A DNA stretch of 64,000 nucleotides from an uncultured Clostridia bacterium (GCA_947627665.1 CANQWX010000005.1:38481-102480); one strand, 5' to 3'; positions 34,074 to 43,166 are shown, numbered from the stretch's first letter. Notes: generated from the letters alone by a model not told the origin. Made by a program: numbers and translations.

Positions 34074-35981
34074 TTATTTTTCCCCGATATACTCGAGGTA
34101 GAGGCAACTTAAGCGGGGCACGGGGATCCGCAGCGAATACTGCTTCCCGTGGCTCGCCTTTTTGACGGCGGAAAAGACCTTCCTTTTGCCGAGGTGGCCG
34201 TAGCCGCCGTATCTCTCGTCGTCCGAATTGAAGAAGAGCCTGTACTTGCCCTTACGGTTGACGCCGAGCATATAATCGTCCGCGTCCGAACCCGAAAAAC
34301 TCACGAGCGCGATGATCTCTCTGCCATGCCTGTCCCTGCGGATAAAGGAAACGATGTTGCGGTCCGCGTCGTCCGCCGCAAGCCATTCGAACCCCTCCCA
34401 GCCGTCCTCCACTTCATAGAGAGGCGGCGTGTTCTTGTAAAGCGCGTTGAGTTCCTTCACATAGAGGGAGAGCTTGCCGTGCAGCTCGTAATTGTCCCGC
34501 AGGAAAAATTCCAGACCGCTTTGGTAGTCCCACTCCTTGAACTGCCCGAATTCGTACCCCATGAAATTGAGTTTTTTGCCGGGGTGCGCCATCTGATAGC
34601 CGAGGAAGGAGCGCACGCCCGCAAATTTCTCCGCATAGCCGCCGGGCATCTTCCCGATGAGCGAGCATTTTCCGTACACCACCTCGTCGTGCGAGATGGG
34701 AAGCACATAATTCTCCGAAAAGGCATACATCATAGAGAAGGTGAGCTTGTTGTGGTTGTTCATGCGGAAGAAGGGATCGAGGGTGAGATAGGAGAGCATG
34801 TCGTTCATCCACCCCATGTTCCACTTATAGTTGAAGCCCAATCCGCCCACGGAGGCGGGCTTTGTGACAAGCCCCCACGCGGTCGACTCCTCCGCGATCA
34901 TCAAGGCGTGCGGGAAACGGTGGAAAACCGCTTCGTTGAGATTCCTGAGAAAGGCGATCGCCTCGAGGTTCTTGTTTTCGCCGTAGATGTTCGGCACCCA
35001 CTCGCCGGGGCGCTTGTCATAGTCGAGATAGAGCATGGAGGCGACGGCGTCCACGCGGATCCCGTCCACATGGAACTTGTCGAAGAAGAGGCATGCGCTC
35101 GAGATGAGGAAGGAGAGCACTTCGCTCCTGCCGTAGTCGAAGCGGCGGGTGCCCCAGCTCTTGTGTTCCATCCTGTCCCATTGGCTGCTCTCGTAGAGCG
35201 GCTGCCCGTCGAATTCATACAGCCCGTGCGCGTCCTTGGGGAAATGCGCGGGCACCCAATCGAGGATGACGCCGACGCCCGCACGGTGGAACTCGTCCAC
35301 GAGGCGCATAAAGTCCTTGGGGGTGCCGAGGCGGGAAGTGACCGCAAAATAGCCCGTCACCTGATAGCCCCAGCTTCCGTCGAAGGGGTATTCCGTCACG
35401 GGCATAAATTCAACGTGCGTGTAGCCCATCTCCTTGACGTAAGGGACAAGCTCGCGCGCAAGGTCGAGATAAGAATAGTAGTTCCCGTCGGGATAGCGCT
35501 TCCACGAAAGCAGATTGACTTCGTAGATATTCATGGGCGACGAGAAGCAGTCGCGGCGGTAGAGTTCTTTGAGATATTCCCCGTCCCCCCAGCGGTAGCC
35601 CTCGAGGTCGTACACCTTGCTCGCGTTCGCGGGAGGCGTTTCGGTGTGGAAGCCGACGGGATCCGCCTTCATGATCTTTCTGCCGTCCTGCGCCGTAATA
35701 CAATATTTATAGACGTCGTATTCGTGCACGTCGGGAATAAAGAGTTCGAAGCTCTCGCCGTCCACCATCGGCGCCATGACGTTCGCCTCATCGTCCCAGC
35801 CGTTGAAGTCCCCCACCACGGAAACCTGCTTGGCGTGGGGCGCCCATACGCGGAAGAGATAGCCTTTTTTCTTCTCTTTGGAAGCGGGGCGTGCACCGAA
35901 CAGTTCGTAGATCCTGTCGTTTTTCCCGTGATGAAAGAGATAGAGCGGGAAATCGGTGTCCTTCGGAATTTTCTCCGCCAT
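34074..35981 (-). CDS. glgB: 1,4-alpha-glucan branching enzyme
   Basis: GH13 branching enzyme (635 aa). An N-terminal CBM48 domain (FRVWAPHAKQVSVVGDFNGWD) precedes the catalytic domain with GIRVDAVASMLYLDY (nucleophile Asp), IAEESTAW (Glu) and LPISHDEVVYGK. I take the ATG at 35981 behind AGGGGG; the open frame upstream of it runs through the promoter and an opposing gene. First gene of the glg operon. Confidence 0.97.
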   Translation of the reverse strand: MAEKIPKDTDFPLYLFHHGKNDRIYELFGARPASKEKKKGYLFRVWAPHAKQVSVVGDFNGWDDEANVMAPMVDGESFELFIPDVHEYDVYKYCITAQDGRKIMKADPVGFHTETPPANASKVYDLEGYRWGDGEYLKELYRRDCFSSPMNIYEVNLLSWKRYPDGNYYSYLDLARELVPYVKEMGYTHVEFMPVTEYPFDGSWGYQVTGYFAVTSRLGTPKDFMRLVDEFHRAGVGVILDWVPAHFPKDAHGLYEFDGQPLYESSQWDRMEHKSWGTRRFDYGRSEVLSFLISSACLFFDKFHVDGIRVDAVASMLYLDYDKRPGEWVPNIYGENKNLEAIAFLRNLNEAVFHRFPHALMIAEESTAWGLVTKPASVGGLGFNYKWNMGWMNDMLSYLTLDPFFRMNNHNKLTFSMMYAFSENYVLPISHDEVVYGKCSLIGKMPGGYAEKFAGVRSFLGYQMAHPGKKLNFMGYEFGQFKEWDYQSGLEFFLRDNYELHGKLSLYVKELNALYKNTPPLYEVEDGWEGFEWLAADDADRNIVSFIRRDRHGREIIALVSFSGSDADDYMLGVNRKGKYRLFFNSDDERYGGYGHLGKRKVFSAVKKASHGKQYSLRIPVPRLSCLYLEYIGEK

Positions 35982-36018
35982 AGCGTAGCGCCCCCTTCTT
36001 CGGTTTTTCTGCTCTCTT

Positions 36019-36047
36019 ATTATACTATATATTTTGGCAGGTTTCAA
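36019..36047 (-). promoter_or_regulatory. Promoter of the glycogen operon
   Basis: On the minus strand TTGAAA (36047-36042), a 17-nt spacer and TATAAT (36024-36019), about 38 nt before the glgB start. Confidence 0.8.
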
Positions 36048-36164
36048 TACCCATTTCAAACTTTTTTCCTGCTTTTGGAAAATTTTCAGTATTTTTCTAT
36101 CCCCGCCAAAAGGCCCGCCGCCCCGCTTCCCCCGCCGCTTTGCGTGAAATGTTGCGCTCTCCCC

Positions 36165-36193
36165 TTGCTTTTTTCCCGCCGCTGCGCTATAAT
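36165..36193 (+). promoter_or_regulatory. Promoter of the DUF815-like ATPase gene
   Basis: TTGCTT (36165-36170), a 17-nt spacer and TATAAT (36188-36193), then AAGGAG and the ATG at 36213. Confidence 0.78.
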
Positions 36194-36212
36194 GGAAAAA
36201 AGGAGATATACC

Positions 36213-37256
36213 ATGGCCGAAAACAATTACTTGGGCAATCTTACCGTGCTGACGGGAATCCTGTCCGACCCCCTCATCGCCGCTTTTGCCGCATACCGAA
36301 ACGAGAGATCCGCCGCCCGCAAGGCAGCCTTTCTGCACGAGCTGTTCCTGCACAAGGCGGAAACAAATTTCGCGGGCTATGTCGCGGAGGCAGTCATCCG
36401 TGACGAAAACGCCTTTTCCCGCGCCTGCGCCGCGGGGGACGACATCTCGCCCTATCTGAAGAGCGCCTACATTTCCGACCTCACCGAGATCGGGAGAGCG
36501 CTTGAGTTCGAGGCGGACGGATTCGAAATGGGAAAGCCGCCCGTCACCATCAAGAGCTGGGACGACAAGGCGGCCAATCTCCTCTACGGCTTCTATCAGA
36601 GCGAGGGCTACGGCCGCTTCATCGGCCACTGCGAATTCCGCTACGACCGCGGCCGTTGGCTTGTCCCCGTTCCGCCCTGCGCCTATTCCCTCGCCGACCT
36701 CAAGGGCTACGAACGGGAAAAGGCGGAGATCTGCGACGATCTCGAAAATTTCGTGAAAAAGCTCCCCTGCTCCAATATGCTCCTCTACGGAGAGAGCGGC
36801 ACGGGCAGGTCCTCGGCGGTGCGCGCGGCGGCAAACGCCCTGGCCTCGCAGAAACTGCGTCTGGTGGAACTTGCCCGCGAGGACCTCGGCGAACTCCCGC
36901 GGCTCGTCGAAAAACTTTCCCACCTTCCCCTGCGCTTTCTCGTGCTCATCGAAGCGCTCGACGGCAGCGTCCGCATCCCCACTTGCAGCGCAGAGAATGT
37001 ACTGCTCGCCGCAACGAGCAGCGCGGTGCTCGAAGGCTTCGGTCTGACGATCCCCTTCCTCGCCGCAAGCCCCGGGCAATTCCTCGCCATCGTGCACGAG
37101 CTGGCGAAGGAGTTCAAACTCAAACTCCCCGCGGAGGAGCTTGAAGCGCTCGCCAGCCGTTGGTCCGACAAACACGGCTTTACGCCGCGGAGCGCCCGCG
37201 CCCTCGCAGGTTACCTCTATGCCTGCCGCGAGAAGGGAAAAGACCCCCGTATCTGA
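36213..37256 (+). CDS. DUF815-family AAA+ protein with degenerate nucleotide site
   Basis: A 347-aa protein. The C-terminal half follows the DUF815 pattern: NMLLYGESGTGRSSAVRAAANALASQKLRLVELAREDL, then LRFLVLIEAL, ENVLLAATSS and SPGQFLAIVHELA. The Walker A lysine is Arg (GTGRSS), the Walker B acidic pair is missing (LVLIEAL for FIDDLS-type), and the segment between Walker B and the sensor-1-like strand is short. The N-terminal 180 residues are helical with YGFYQSEGYGRF. It may bind but not hydrolyse ATP. Good promoter and AAGGAG suggest an expressed gene. Confidence 0.78.
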   Translation: MAENNYLGNLTVLTGILSDPLIAAFAAYRNERSAARKAAFLHELFLHKAETNFAGYVAEAVIRDENAFSRACAAGDDISPYLKSAYISDLTEIGRALEFEADGFEMGKPPVTIKSWDDKAANLLYGFYQSEGYGRFIGHCEFRYDRGRWLVPVPPCAYSLADLKGYEREKAEICDDLENFVKKLPCSNMLLYGESGTGRSSAVRAAANALASQKLRLVELAREDLGELPRLVEKLSHLPLRFLVLIEALDGSVRIPTCSAENVLLAATSSAVLEGFGLTIPFLAASPGQFLAIVHELAKEFKLKLPAEELEALASRWSDKHGFTPRSARALAGYLYACREKGKDPRI

Positions 37257-37276
37257 CGAAAACCACAACCGGGAGA

Positions 37277-37309
37277 AAAGGACCGCCTTCTATACGGAAG
37301 CGGTCCTTT
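37277..37309. terminator. Bidirectional terminator between DUF815-like gene and murC
   Basis: AAAGGACCG and CGGTCCTTT form the outer stem with an inner CTTC / GAAG pair and one bulge; A and T tracts at the two ends serve both converging genes. Confidence 0.8.
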
Positions 37310-38621
37310 CGTCTAATATGCTCACGGCAATGCCGAAGATGTCCCCCGCGCCGAGCACCAGGACAAGATCGTCGGGGCGGATAAATCCGAGCAGTCGCCT
37401 TTTGAGCTGCGCGGGCGACTGCACATAGACCGCCTCGGGCAGGCGGGACACGAGGGTATAGGCGCTCCCCTCGGGCAAAAACGGCTCCCGCGCGGCATAG
37501 CTCTTGTAGATGATGGGGCTTTCCGCCGCCCGCAGGACCTCGACAAAGGAGGACAGAAGATCCCGCGTCCGCGTATAGGTATGCGGCTGAAAGACGACGC
37601 GGACGGTGCCGTGGCAGATTTTATACGCCGTTTCCATGACCGCGGCGATCTCCCGCGGGTGATGGGCGTAATCGCACACGACGGGCACGCCGCCGAGGGT
37701 GCCGACCGTTTCGAACCGCCGCTTTACGCCGCGGAAACTCTCGAGGCCGCACCTTATCTCCTCCGCCGAAAAGCCCGCGAGGCGCGCCGCCGCAAATGCC
37801 GCGAGAGCGTCCGTCACCATGACCTTCCCCACGGCGGCAAGTTTTACCCGCACGAGCGGGATCCCCCGCTCGGATACGGTAAAGGAATATCTCTCCCCCA
37901 CGCTCTTCAGATCTTCGGCGCGGATGTCCCCGCCGTTCAGGCCGAAGCTGAGGGTATGCGGAATGCGCCGCGCCCGCAGATCGTCGTCGCAGACAACGAC
38001 CTTCTCCGAATTCCGTGCAAAGGCGAGATAGGCGGCAAAGAGTTCGTCGCCGTTCTTGTAGCAGTCGGTGTGGTCGAGGTCGGTGTTGAGGATCACGCCC
38101 GTTTCGCTGCCGAGAGAGAGAAAGCTCCGCCCGAATTCGCACGCTTCGGTGATGAAGTATTCCCCGCCCGCCGAGAAATAATTGGAGAGCGAGAGGTCCT
38201 CCCCGCCGATGTGGCAGGTAAACGCTCTGCCTCCCGCGAGAAAGACGTGCGCAAGCATGGAGGAAGCCGAGGTCTTTCCGTGGCAGCCCGCCACCGAGAT
38301 CACATGCGGGAACAGCTTTGCGACCTCGCCCAGAAGTTCCGCCCGCGGAATGAGGCGCTTGCCCGCCGCCCGCGCCTTGGAAAGCTGCGGGTGGTCCTCC
38401 CCGACCGCCGCCGTATAGACGACGCAGTCCTCCGCGATCTCCTCGTCCTCGCCGATGGAAACGGCGATCCCCTCCCGCCGCAGCGCGCGGGTATATTCGC
38501 TCTCGCGTTGGTCGCTCCCCCGCACGGAGAACCCCCTGTCGCGGAGAAGCCGCGCGAGCGCGCTCATGCTCACCCCGCCGATCCCGATCAAGTAAAACCC
38601 CGTTTTCCCCTCGAAAAACAT
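37290..38621 (-). CDS. murC: UDP-N-acetylmuramate--L-alanine ligase
   Basis: Mur ligase (443 aa) adding L-Ala to UDP-MurNAc, first step of the stem peptide. The N-terminal Rossmann motif LIGIGGVSMSALA, the ATP loop SVAGCHGKTSASS (GTHGKT in most species), ILNTDLDHTDCY and the C-terminal DYAHHPREI and VVFQPHTYTRT are in order. TEACEFGRSFL replaces the usual EADESDxSFL, a variant seen in Clostridia. The 3' end overlaps the shared terminator. The start has only a weak upstream site. Confidence 0.93.
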   Translation of the reverse strand: MFFEGKTGFYLIGIGGVSMSALARLLRDRGFSVRGSDQRESEYTRALRREGIAVSIGEDEEIAEDCVVYTAAVGEDHPQLSKARAAGKRLIPRAELLGEVAKLFPHVISVAGCHGKTSASSMLAHVFLAGGRAFTCHIGGEDLSLSNYFSAGGEYFITEACEFGRSFLSLGSETGVILNTDLDHTDCYKNGDELFAAYLAFARNSEKVVVCDDDLRARRIPHTLSFGLNGGDIRAEDLKSVGERYSFTVSERGIPLVRVKLAAVGKVMVTDALAAFAAARLAGFSAEEIRCGLESFRGVKRRFETVGTLGGVPVVCDYAHHPREIAAVMETAYKICHGTVRVVFQPHTYTRTRDLLSSFVEVLRAAESPIIYKSYAAREPFLPEGSAYTLVSRLPEAVYVQSPAQLKRRLLGFIRPDDLVLVLGAGDIFGIAVSILDERTASV

Positions 38622-38655
38622 ACTTCATCGTATGCCGCCTTCCGCGCCGCGGGTG

Positions 38656-38697
38656 AAAAAAAACGCACCCCGCAAAAGCATGGATGCGTCTTTTTTT
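38656..38697. terminator. Bidirectional terminator after the cold-shock gene
   Basis: An A8 run, an 8-bp ACGCA-type stem and a T7 run. It terminates the cold-shock gene on the minus strand (T8 follows the stem there). Confidence 0.8.
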
Positions 38698-38709
38698 GTG
38701 TCCGTCCGT

Positions 38710-38922
38710 TTACGAAAGGGGAACGACGTTCACGGCTCTGAGCTTTCCGCTGTCTTTGGGATCGGGTTCGGTCTCAAAGGAAACCTTCTGCCCTTCCTTC
38801 AACGTACGGAAGCCCTCCGTCTGGATCGCGGAGAAATGTACAAACACATCCTCGCCGCCCTCGTCGGGAGAGATAAAGCCGTAACCCTTTCCATCGTTGA
38901 ACCATTTTACAGTTCCGTTCAC
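38710..38922 (-). CDS. Cold-shock domain protein
   Basis: A 70-aa CspA-family RNA chaperone. [32 protein letters not shown] contains both RNP motifs (GYGFI and DVFVHF). The start is a GTG at 38922: AGGAGGT lies 7 nt upstream and no ATG is available at the domain start. The 88-nt leader carries a hairpin flanked by direct repeats. Monocistronic. Confidence 0.96.
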   Translation of the reverse strand: MNGTVKWFNDGKGYGFISPDEGGEDVFVHFSAIQTEGFRTLKEGQKVSFETEPDPKDSGKLRAVNVVPLS

Positions 38923-38949
38923 AAATATTACCTCCTGTGGCGCCGTTGT

Positions 38950-39045
38950 GAAAGTAACCGCCCCGGAAAACACAAGAGGCTTTTCCGAAAGTAACCAGTT
39001 TTTCAGTGCCTTTCCTATTATACCAACCGCGCCGAAAATTGTCAA
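38950..39045 (-). promoter_or_regulatory. Cold-shock gene promoter and structured leader
   Basis: On the minus strand TTGACA (39045-39040), a 17-nt spacer and TATAAT (39022-39017). The leader has CGGAAAA (38987-38981) and TTTTCCG (38970-38964) forming a 7-bp stem, flanked by two copies of GGTTACTTTC (38996-38987 and 38959-38950). Confidence 0.75.
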
Positions 39046-39066
39046 TAACAAAAAGGGGAATTTTCG

Positions 39067-40878
39067 TTATTTTTGCAAATATTTTTCTATCATTTGCGCT
39101 TGGTTGCGTGAAAACTCCCCAAGCTCCTCCGGCTTCAGGCGGCGATAGGCGAGCAGAGCGAGATAATAGATCTGCAGCGCCGCCGCCCTGCGGTTCTCCC
39201 CTTCCGCATCCTTGAGCGCCTGCACGGCGGGGCATGCGGAGTTCACCACGAGCGTGACGGCCTCCTCTTCCTCCCCCATGCGGTAGAAGGAATTCATCTC
39301 GGACATCCTGCGCATGAATTCGGGCACGTTGACGACCGCCGCGACGTCCGCATCCTTGAGTTTCTCCGTCTTGACCGTCACCTTTTTGCCTTCGAGCGCC
39401 GAGGTGAAGATCTCCTCCAATCCCTTGTCCTCGCCGCTCTCCTCTTTGAGCGCGCCCGCGACGTCGGCGTCGATGCGCAAAAAGCGTACCTTGGCGGGAG
39501 ATTTGTATTCGAGATAGCTGATGAAGTGCGGGTCGATAAAGGTGTCGCACAGGATCGCGTCCAGTCCCGCGTCCTTGAACATCTTCACATATTGCGCCTG
39601 CGAGTCGGGGTCGGAAACGTAGTAAACGGGTTGGGGTTCCTTTCCGTTCTTGCTGTCCTCCTCCGTGACTTCCTCGCCGTAAAAGCTCCCGATGGGACGG
39701 TATTCGCCCGCCAGGTCCTTGTAGATGATGATGTCCTTGACGCGTTCGTAGAACTTATCGTCCTTGATACAGCCGAACTTGACGAAGTTGGCAAGGTCCT
39801 GCCAGCAGTTCTCGTATCTCTGCTTGTCGTTTTTGTAGAGTTCGCAGAGCTTGTCCGCCACCTTCTTGGTGATGTGCGCCGCGATCTTTTGCACCTGCTT
39901 GTCGTTTTGCAGGAAGGAGCGGGACACGTTGAGCGGGATGTCGGGGCAGTCCAGAACGCCGTTCAAGAGCATCAAAAATTCGGGAATGACCTCTTTGATG
40001 TTGTCGGCGATATAGACGCGGTCGCAGTACAGCTTGACCTGCCCGCGCTCGAGTTCCACCTGCTTCTTTACCTTGGGGAAGTAGAGAATGCCCTTTAAGT
40101 TGAAGGGATATTCCATGTTGAGGTGGATCCAGAAGAGCGGCTCCTGGTAGTCGTGGAAGGTTTCGCGGTAGAAAGTCTTGTACTCCTCTTCCGTGCAGTC
40201 CTTGGGCTGCTTCAGGTAGAGCGGCTCGGGGGTATTGACGGGCTTGTCCTCCTCCGTTCCCTTCGGATCGAGGTAGATCTCGTAGGGCATAAAGGAGCAA
40301 TACTTGTTGAGGAGCTGCCGCAACACGGGTTCCTTCAAAAATTCTTTCTCTTCGGGAGCGAGGTGCATGACGACCTTGGTGCCCCTCCCCTCCTTTTCGC
40401 ATTCCTCGAGCGTATAGGTGCTCTCGCCGTCCGAGGTCCAATGCACCGCGGGCGCGCCTTCCTGATAAGATTTGGTGAAGATCTCGATATTCTCCGAAAC
40501 CATATAGGCGGAATAGAAGCCAAGCCCGAAGTGCCCGATGATGCCGTCGCCGCCCGCCTTTTCGTACTTCTCGACAAAATCCGCCGCCCCCGAGAAGGCG
40601 ATCTGCGTGATGTATTTTTCGACCTCGTCCCCCGTCATGCCGATGCCGTTGTCCTCTACGGTGAGGGTGCCCGCCTTGCTGTCCGCGGAAACGGTGATCC
40701 GATATTTTTCGTCGGCAGCCGTTTCGCCCAGTGCGGCGAGCTTTTTGTACTTGGTGATCGCGTCCGAGGCGTTGGAAACGATCTCGCGCAGAAAGATGTC
40801 TTTGTCCGAATACAGCCACTTCTTGATGATGGGCATCATGTTTTCGCTGGAGATCCGGATGTTGCCTGTCTTTACCAT
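39067..40878 (-). CDS. htpG: Chaperone HtpG (Hsp90)
   Basis: A 603-aa Hsp90 homolog. The N-terminal ATPase domain has FLREIVSNASDA, VEDNGIGM and GHFGLGFYSAYMV; the middle domain has RGQVKLYCDRVYIAD; the C-terminal dimerisation domain ends in QAQMIEKYLQK. I start at ATG 40878 behind GGGAGA; upstream frame is leader sequence. A 30-nt perfect palindrome lies 19 nt before the start. Confidence 0.96.
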   Translation of the reverse strand: MVKTGNIRISSENMMPIIKKWLYSDKDIFLREIVSNASDAITKYKKLAALGETAADEKYRITVSADSKAGTLTVEDNGIGMTGDEVEKYITQIAFSGAADFVEKYEKAGGDGIIGHFGLGFYSAYMVSENIEIFTKSYQEGAPAVHWTSDGESTYTLEECEKEGRGTKVVMHLAPEEKEFLKEPVLRQLLNKYCSFMPYEIYLDPKGTEEDKPVNTPEPLYLKQPKDCTEEEYKTFYRETFHDYQEPLFWIHLNMEYPFNLKGILYFPKVKKQVELERGQVKLYCDRVYIADNIKEVIPEFLMLLNGVLDCPDIPLNVSRSFLQNDKQVQKIAAHITKKVADKLCELYKNDKQRYENCWQDLANFVKFGCIKDDKFYERVKDIIIYKDLAGEYRPIGSFYGEEVTEEDSKNGKEPQPVYYVSDPDSQAQYVKMFKDAGLDAILCDTFIDPHFISYLEYKSPAKVRFLRIDADVAGALKEESGEDKGLEEIFTSALEGKKVTVKTEKLKDADVAAVVNVPEFMRRMSEMNSFYRMGEEEEAVTLVVNSACPAVQALKDAEGENRRAAALQIYYLALLAYRRLKPEELGEFSRNQAQMIEKYLQK

Positions 40879-40897
40879 GATATATCTCCCGTTTTTT

Positions 40898-40927
40898 GCC
40901 CGCGGCGCCGTGCACGGCGCCGCGGGC
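40898..40927 (-). promoter_or_regulatory. 30-nt perfect palindrome in the htpG leader
   Basis: Positions 40898-40912 are the exact reverse complement of 40913-40927 (GC-rich, centre GTGCAC). It lies between the likely promoter (TATAAA-like near 40950) and the ribosome-binding site. It may be an operator or a leader hairpin; it does not resemble CIRCE. Confidence 0.7.
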
Positions 40928-41011
40928 GATCTTTTATCCTTATTTATATACACGGAAAACTTCGCCGTAAAACGCATTCCGTAAAAAATTTTCCGCCGGA
41001 CAAAGGCACGG

Positions 41012-41042
41012 AAAAGCCCGTCCGCTGCTTCGCGGACGGGCT
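41012..41042 (-). terminator. Terminator of the cmk-plsC-ispH operon
   Basis: An 11-bp stem (41042-41032 with 41025-41015) and 6-nt loop is followed on the minus strand by TTTTCC, 16 bp after the ispH-rpsA stop. Confidence 0.85.
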
Positions 41043-41057
41043 GCTTTTCAAGATGAT

Positions 41058-43166
41058 TTATTTGTTCTCTTCGTCGGAGCCGATGAGCTCGGAGATGGAG
41101 GCGCCGAAGCTTGCGCTCTCGCTCCATTCTCTGTACTCGTCCTCCTCGCCGCCCTCGGAAGCGGCGCCGCGGCGCACGCTCTTTCTCACTCTCGGGCGGT
41201 CCTCGTCGTGACGCTCATGCTCCTTGCGCTCGGGACGGGGTTCCGCCTCGGGACGGGGCTGCAACGCCTTGATGGAGAGGGTGATCTTCCGCTCCGCGGG
41301 ATTGAACGCCATGATCTTCGCATCCACTTCCTGTCCGATCGTGAGGATCGACGTGGGATTGTCGAGCCACTCGTGGGTGATCTGGGAAACGTGCACCAGA
41401 CCGTCCACGCCCTTTTCAAGCTCGACGAATGCGCCGAAGGGAACGATGCGCACGACCTTGCCGTGGACGATGTCGCCCTCCGCATATTTCTCCGCCGCAA
41501 GATCCCAGGGCTGGGGTTGCAGCTGCTTGTAACCGATGGAAACCTTCTTGTTCTCGCGGTCCACTTTCAGGACCTTGAACTCATAGTGCTTGCCGATCTC
41601 GAGCACGTCGGTCACGCTCTTCACGCCCGACCAGCTCAGATCGGAAATGTGGGCGAGGCAATCGAAACCGTTCACGGAAACGAACGCGCCGAAGGAGGTC
41701 ACTCTCTCCACTCTGCCTTCCACCACGTCGCCTTCCTGAATGGATTCGAAGAACGCCGCTTCCTTCTCCGCCTTGGCAGCTTCGCGCGCCGCTCTCTCCT
41801 CTTCGATGATCACGCGCTGGGAAGCGATGATCTCCTTCCTGCGCTCCTTGCGGATCTCAAGCATGCGCAGACGGAGTTTCTTGCCCGTATATTTTTCGAG
41901 GTCCTTCACATACCCCGAGCGGATCTCCTTGGCGGGGACAAAGACGGGATAGGTGCCAAGCTCCGCGGTAAGACCGCCCTTGTTGAACCCGGTGCAGACA
42001 ACGGAAAATTCTTTGCCCTCCTCGATGTCCTTGAGCTGTGCCTCCTCTTCCTTGATCTTCTGGAGCTGCTTCTGGGAGAGCTTCACCTTGGGGGTGACCT
42101 CCACGACCATCAGTTCGATCTCCGTTCCCACTTTCTCGGCATAGGCCTCGCGGGAATACTCCTCAGTGGCGAGTTCTTCCTTGGCGAGCAAGATCTCGAG
42201 CTTGCCCGCGGCGGAAACATACACGCCCTCGTCGGTGGCGGAAACGATCTTCGCAGTGATGATCTGTCCCTTCTTGTACCGCTCTGCTTTGTCGATGCCC
42301 TCAACGACGTCCATCATTGTCGTTGCCTGAACTTCCGCGTTGTTTTCTTCCATCTTGAAAAGAACCTCCTGAGTCTGCCAATCGGGAGTGCTTGCCCCCG
42401 CTATGATACCGACCCTTTCATAAAATAAAAATTTTTCATATTTGAAATCGTCCGCCCGCTCCAAGCGAAACACGTTCTTGCAGTGTGCCGACGCGATTTC
42501 ATAAAGTTTTCCCGTGTTGCTGCTGTTAAGCCCGCCGAATACGATCACGGCGTCGCAGTTCCGCGCGATCTGTTCGGCTTCCTTCTGCCGCCATATAGTA
42601 GTATAACAAATTGTCTTGAAAATCTCAACTGTTTTTTGACATACTTTTTGAAGATTTTCCGCAATTTTCAAAAATCTTTGCTCGGAAAAGGTCGTTTGCG
42701 ACACAAAAACGATGTTTTTATCGCAAAAACGGGTAAGATCCTCCCCTTCGTCCACCACGGCCGCCTCACCCGAACACCAGCCGAGAAGCCCCTGCACCTC
42801 GGGATGTTCCGCGTGCCCCGCGATGAGAACGGTCTTCCCCGCTTTGCCCGCCGCCGCCACGATGCGCTGCGTGCGCTTGACAAAGCCGCAGGTGCAGTCG
42901 ATGACCTCGATGCCCCGCGCGGCGCATTCCTCGTAGAAGCGCTTCCCCACGCCGTGGGAACGGACGATGAGCTTGCTCCCCGCGGGAACTTCGTCAAGGG
43001 AAGAAACGGTGGGGATCCCGCGCGCCTCCACCTTTTCGACCACCTCGCGGTTGTGGATGAGTTCGCCGAAGAGCAGCGTGTTCTCCGGGGGAACGCGGAG
43101 CGCGGTGTCCACGGCGTGTTTCACCCCCGAGCAAAATCCGATGTGACGGGAAAGAATGACCTTCAT
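41058..43166 (-). CDS. ispH: IspH (HMB-PP reductase) fused to ribosomal protein S1
   Basis: A 702-aa two-part protein. Residues 1-275 are 4-hydroxy-3-methylbut-2-enyl diphosphate reductase, last step of the MEP isoprenoid pathway, with cluster ligands C12, C93 and C187 and HGVG. Residues 300-640 hold four S1 RNA-binding domains (GQIITAKIVSATDEGVYV; GKEFSVVCTGFNKGGL; GDVVEGRVERVTSFGAFV; GDIVHGKVVRIVPFGAFV). A charged tail ends in GASISELIGSDEENK. This fusion is known in Clostridia. A stretch at 42590-42700 encoding the third cluster Cys region is much more AT-rich than its surroundings. ATG overlaps the plsC stop (ATGA). Confidence 0.95.
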   Translation of the reverse strand: MKVILSRHIGFCSGVKHAVDTALRVPPENTLLFGELIHNREVVEKVEARGIPTVSSLDEVPAGSKLIVRSHGVGKRFYEECAARGIEVIDCTCGFVKRTQRIVAAAGKAGKTVLIAGHAEHPEVQGLLGWCSGEAAVVDEGEDLTRFCDKNIVFVSQTTFSEQRFLKIAENLQKVCQKTVEIFKTICYTTIWRQKEAEQIARNCDAVIVFGGLNSSNTGKLYEIASAHCKNVFRLERADDFKYEKFLFYERVGIIAGASTPDWQTQEVLFKMEENNAEVQATTMMDVVEGIDKAERYKKGQIITAKIVSATDEGVYVSAAGKLEILLAKEELATEEYSREAYAEKVGTEIELMVVEVTPKVKLSQKQLQKIKEEEAQLKDIEEGKEFSVVCTGFNKGGLTAELGTYPVFVPAKEIRSGYVKDLEKYTGKKLRLRMLEIRKERRKEIIASQRVIIEEERAAREAAKAEKEAAFFESIQEGDVVEGRVERVTSFGAFVSVNGFDCLAHISDLSWSGVKSVTDVLEIGKHYEFKVLKVDRENKKVSIGYKQLQPQPWDLAAEKYAEGDIVHGKVVRIVPFGAFVELEKGVDGLVHVSQITHEWLDNPTSILTIGQEVDAKIMAFNPAERKITLSIKALQPRPEAEPRPERKEHERHDEDRPRVRKSVRRGAASEGGEEDEYREWSESASFGASISELIGSDEENK

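Noticed and set aside
34149..36212. Long upstream extension of the DUF815-like gene
   Set aside because: It is antisense to glgB. A consensus promoter and AAGGAG immediately precede ATG 36213, which is the supported start.
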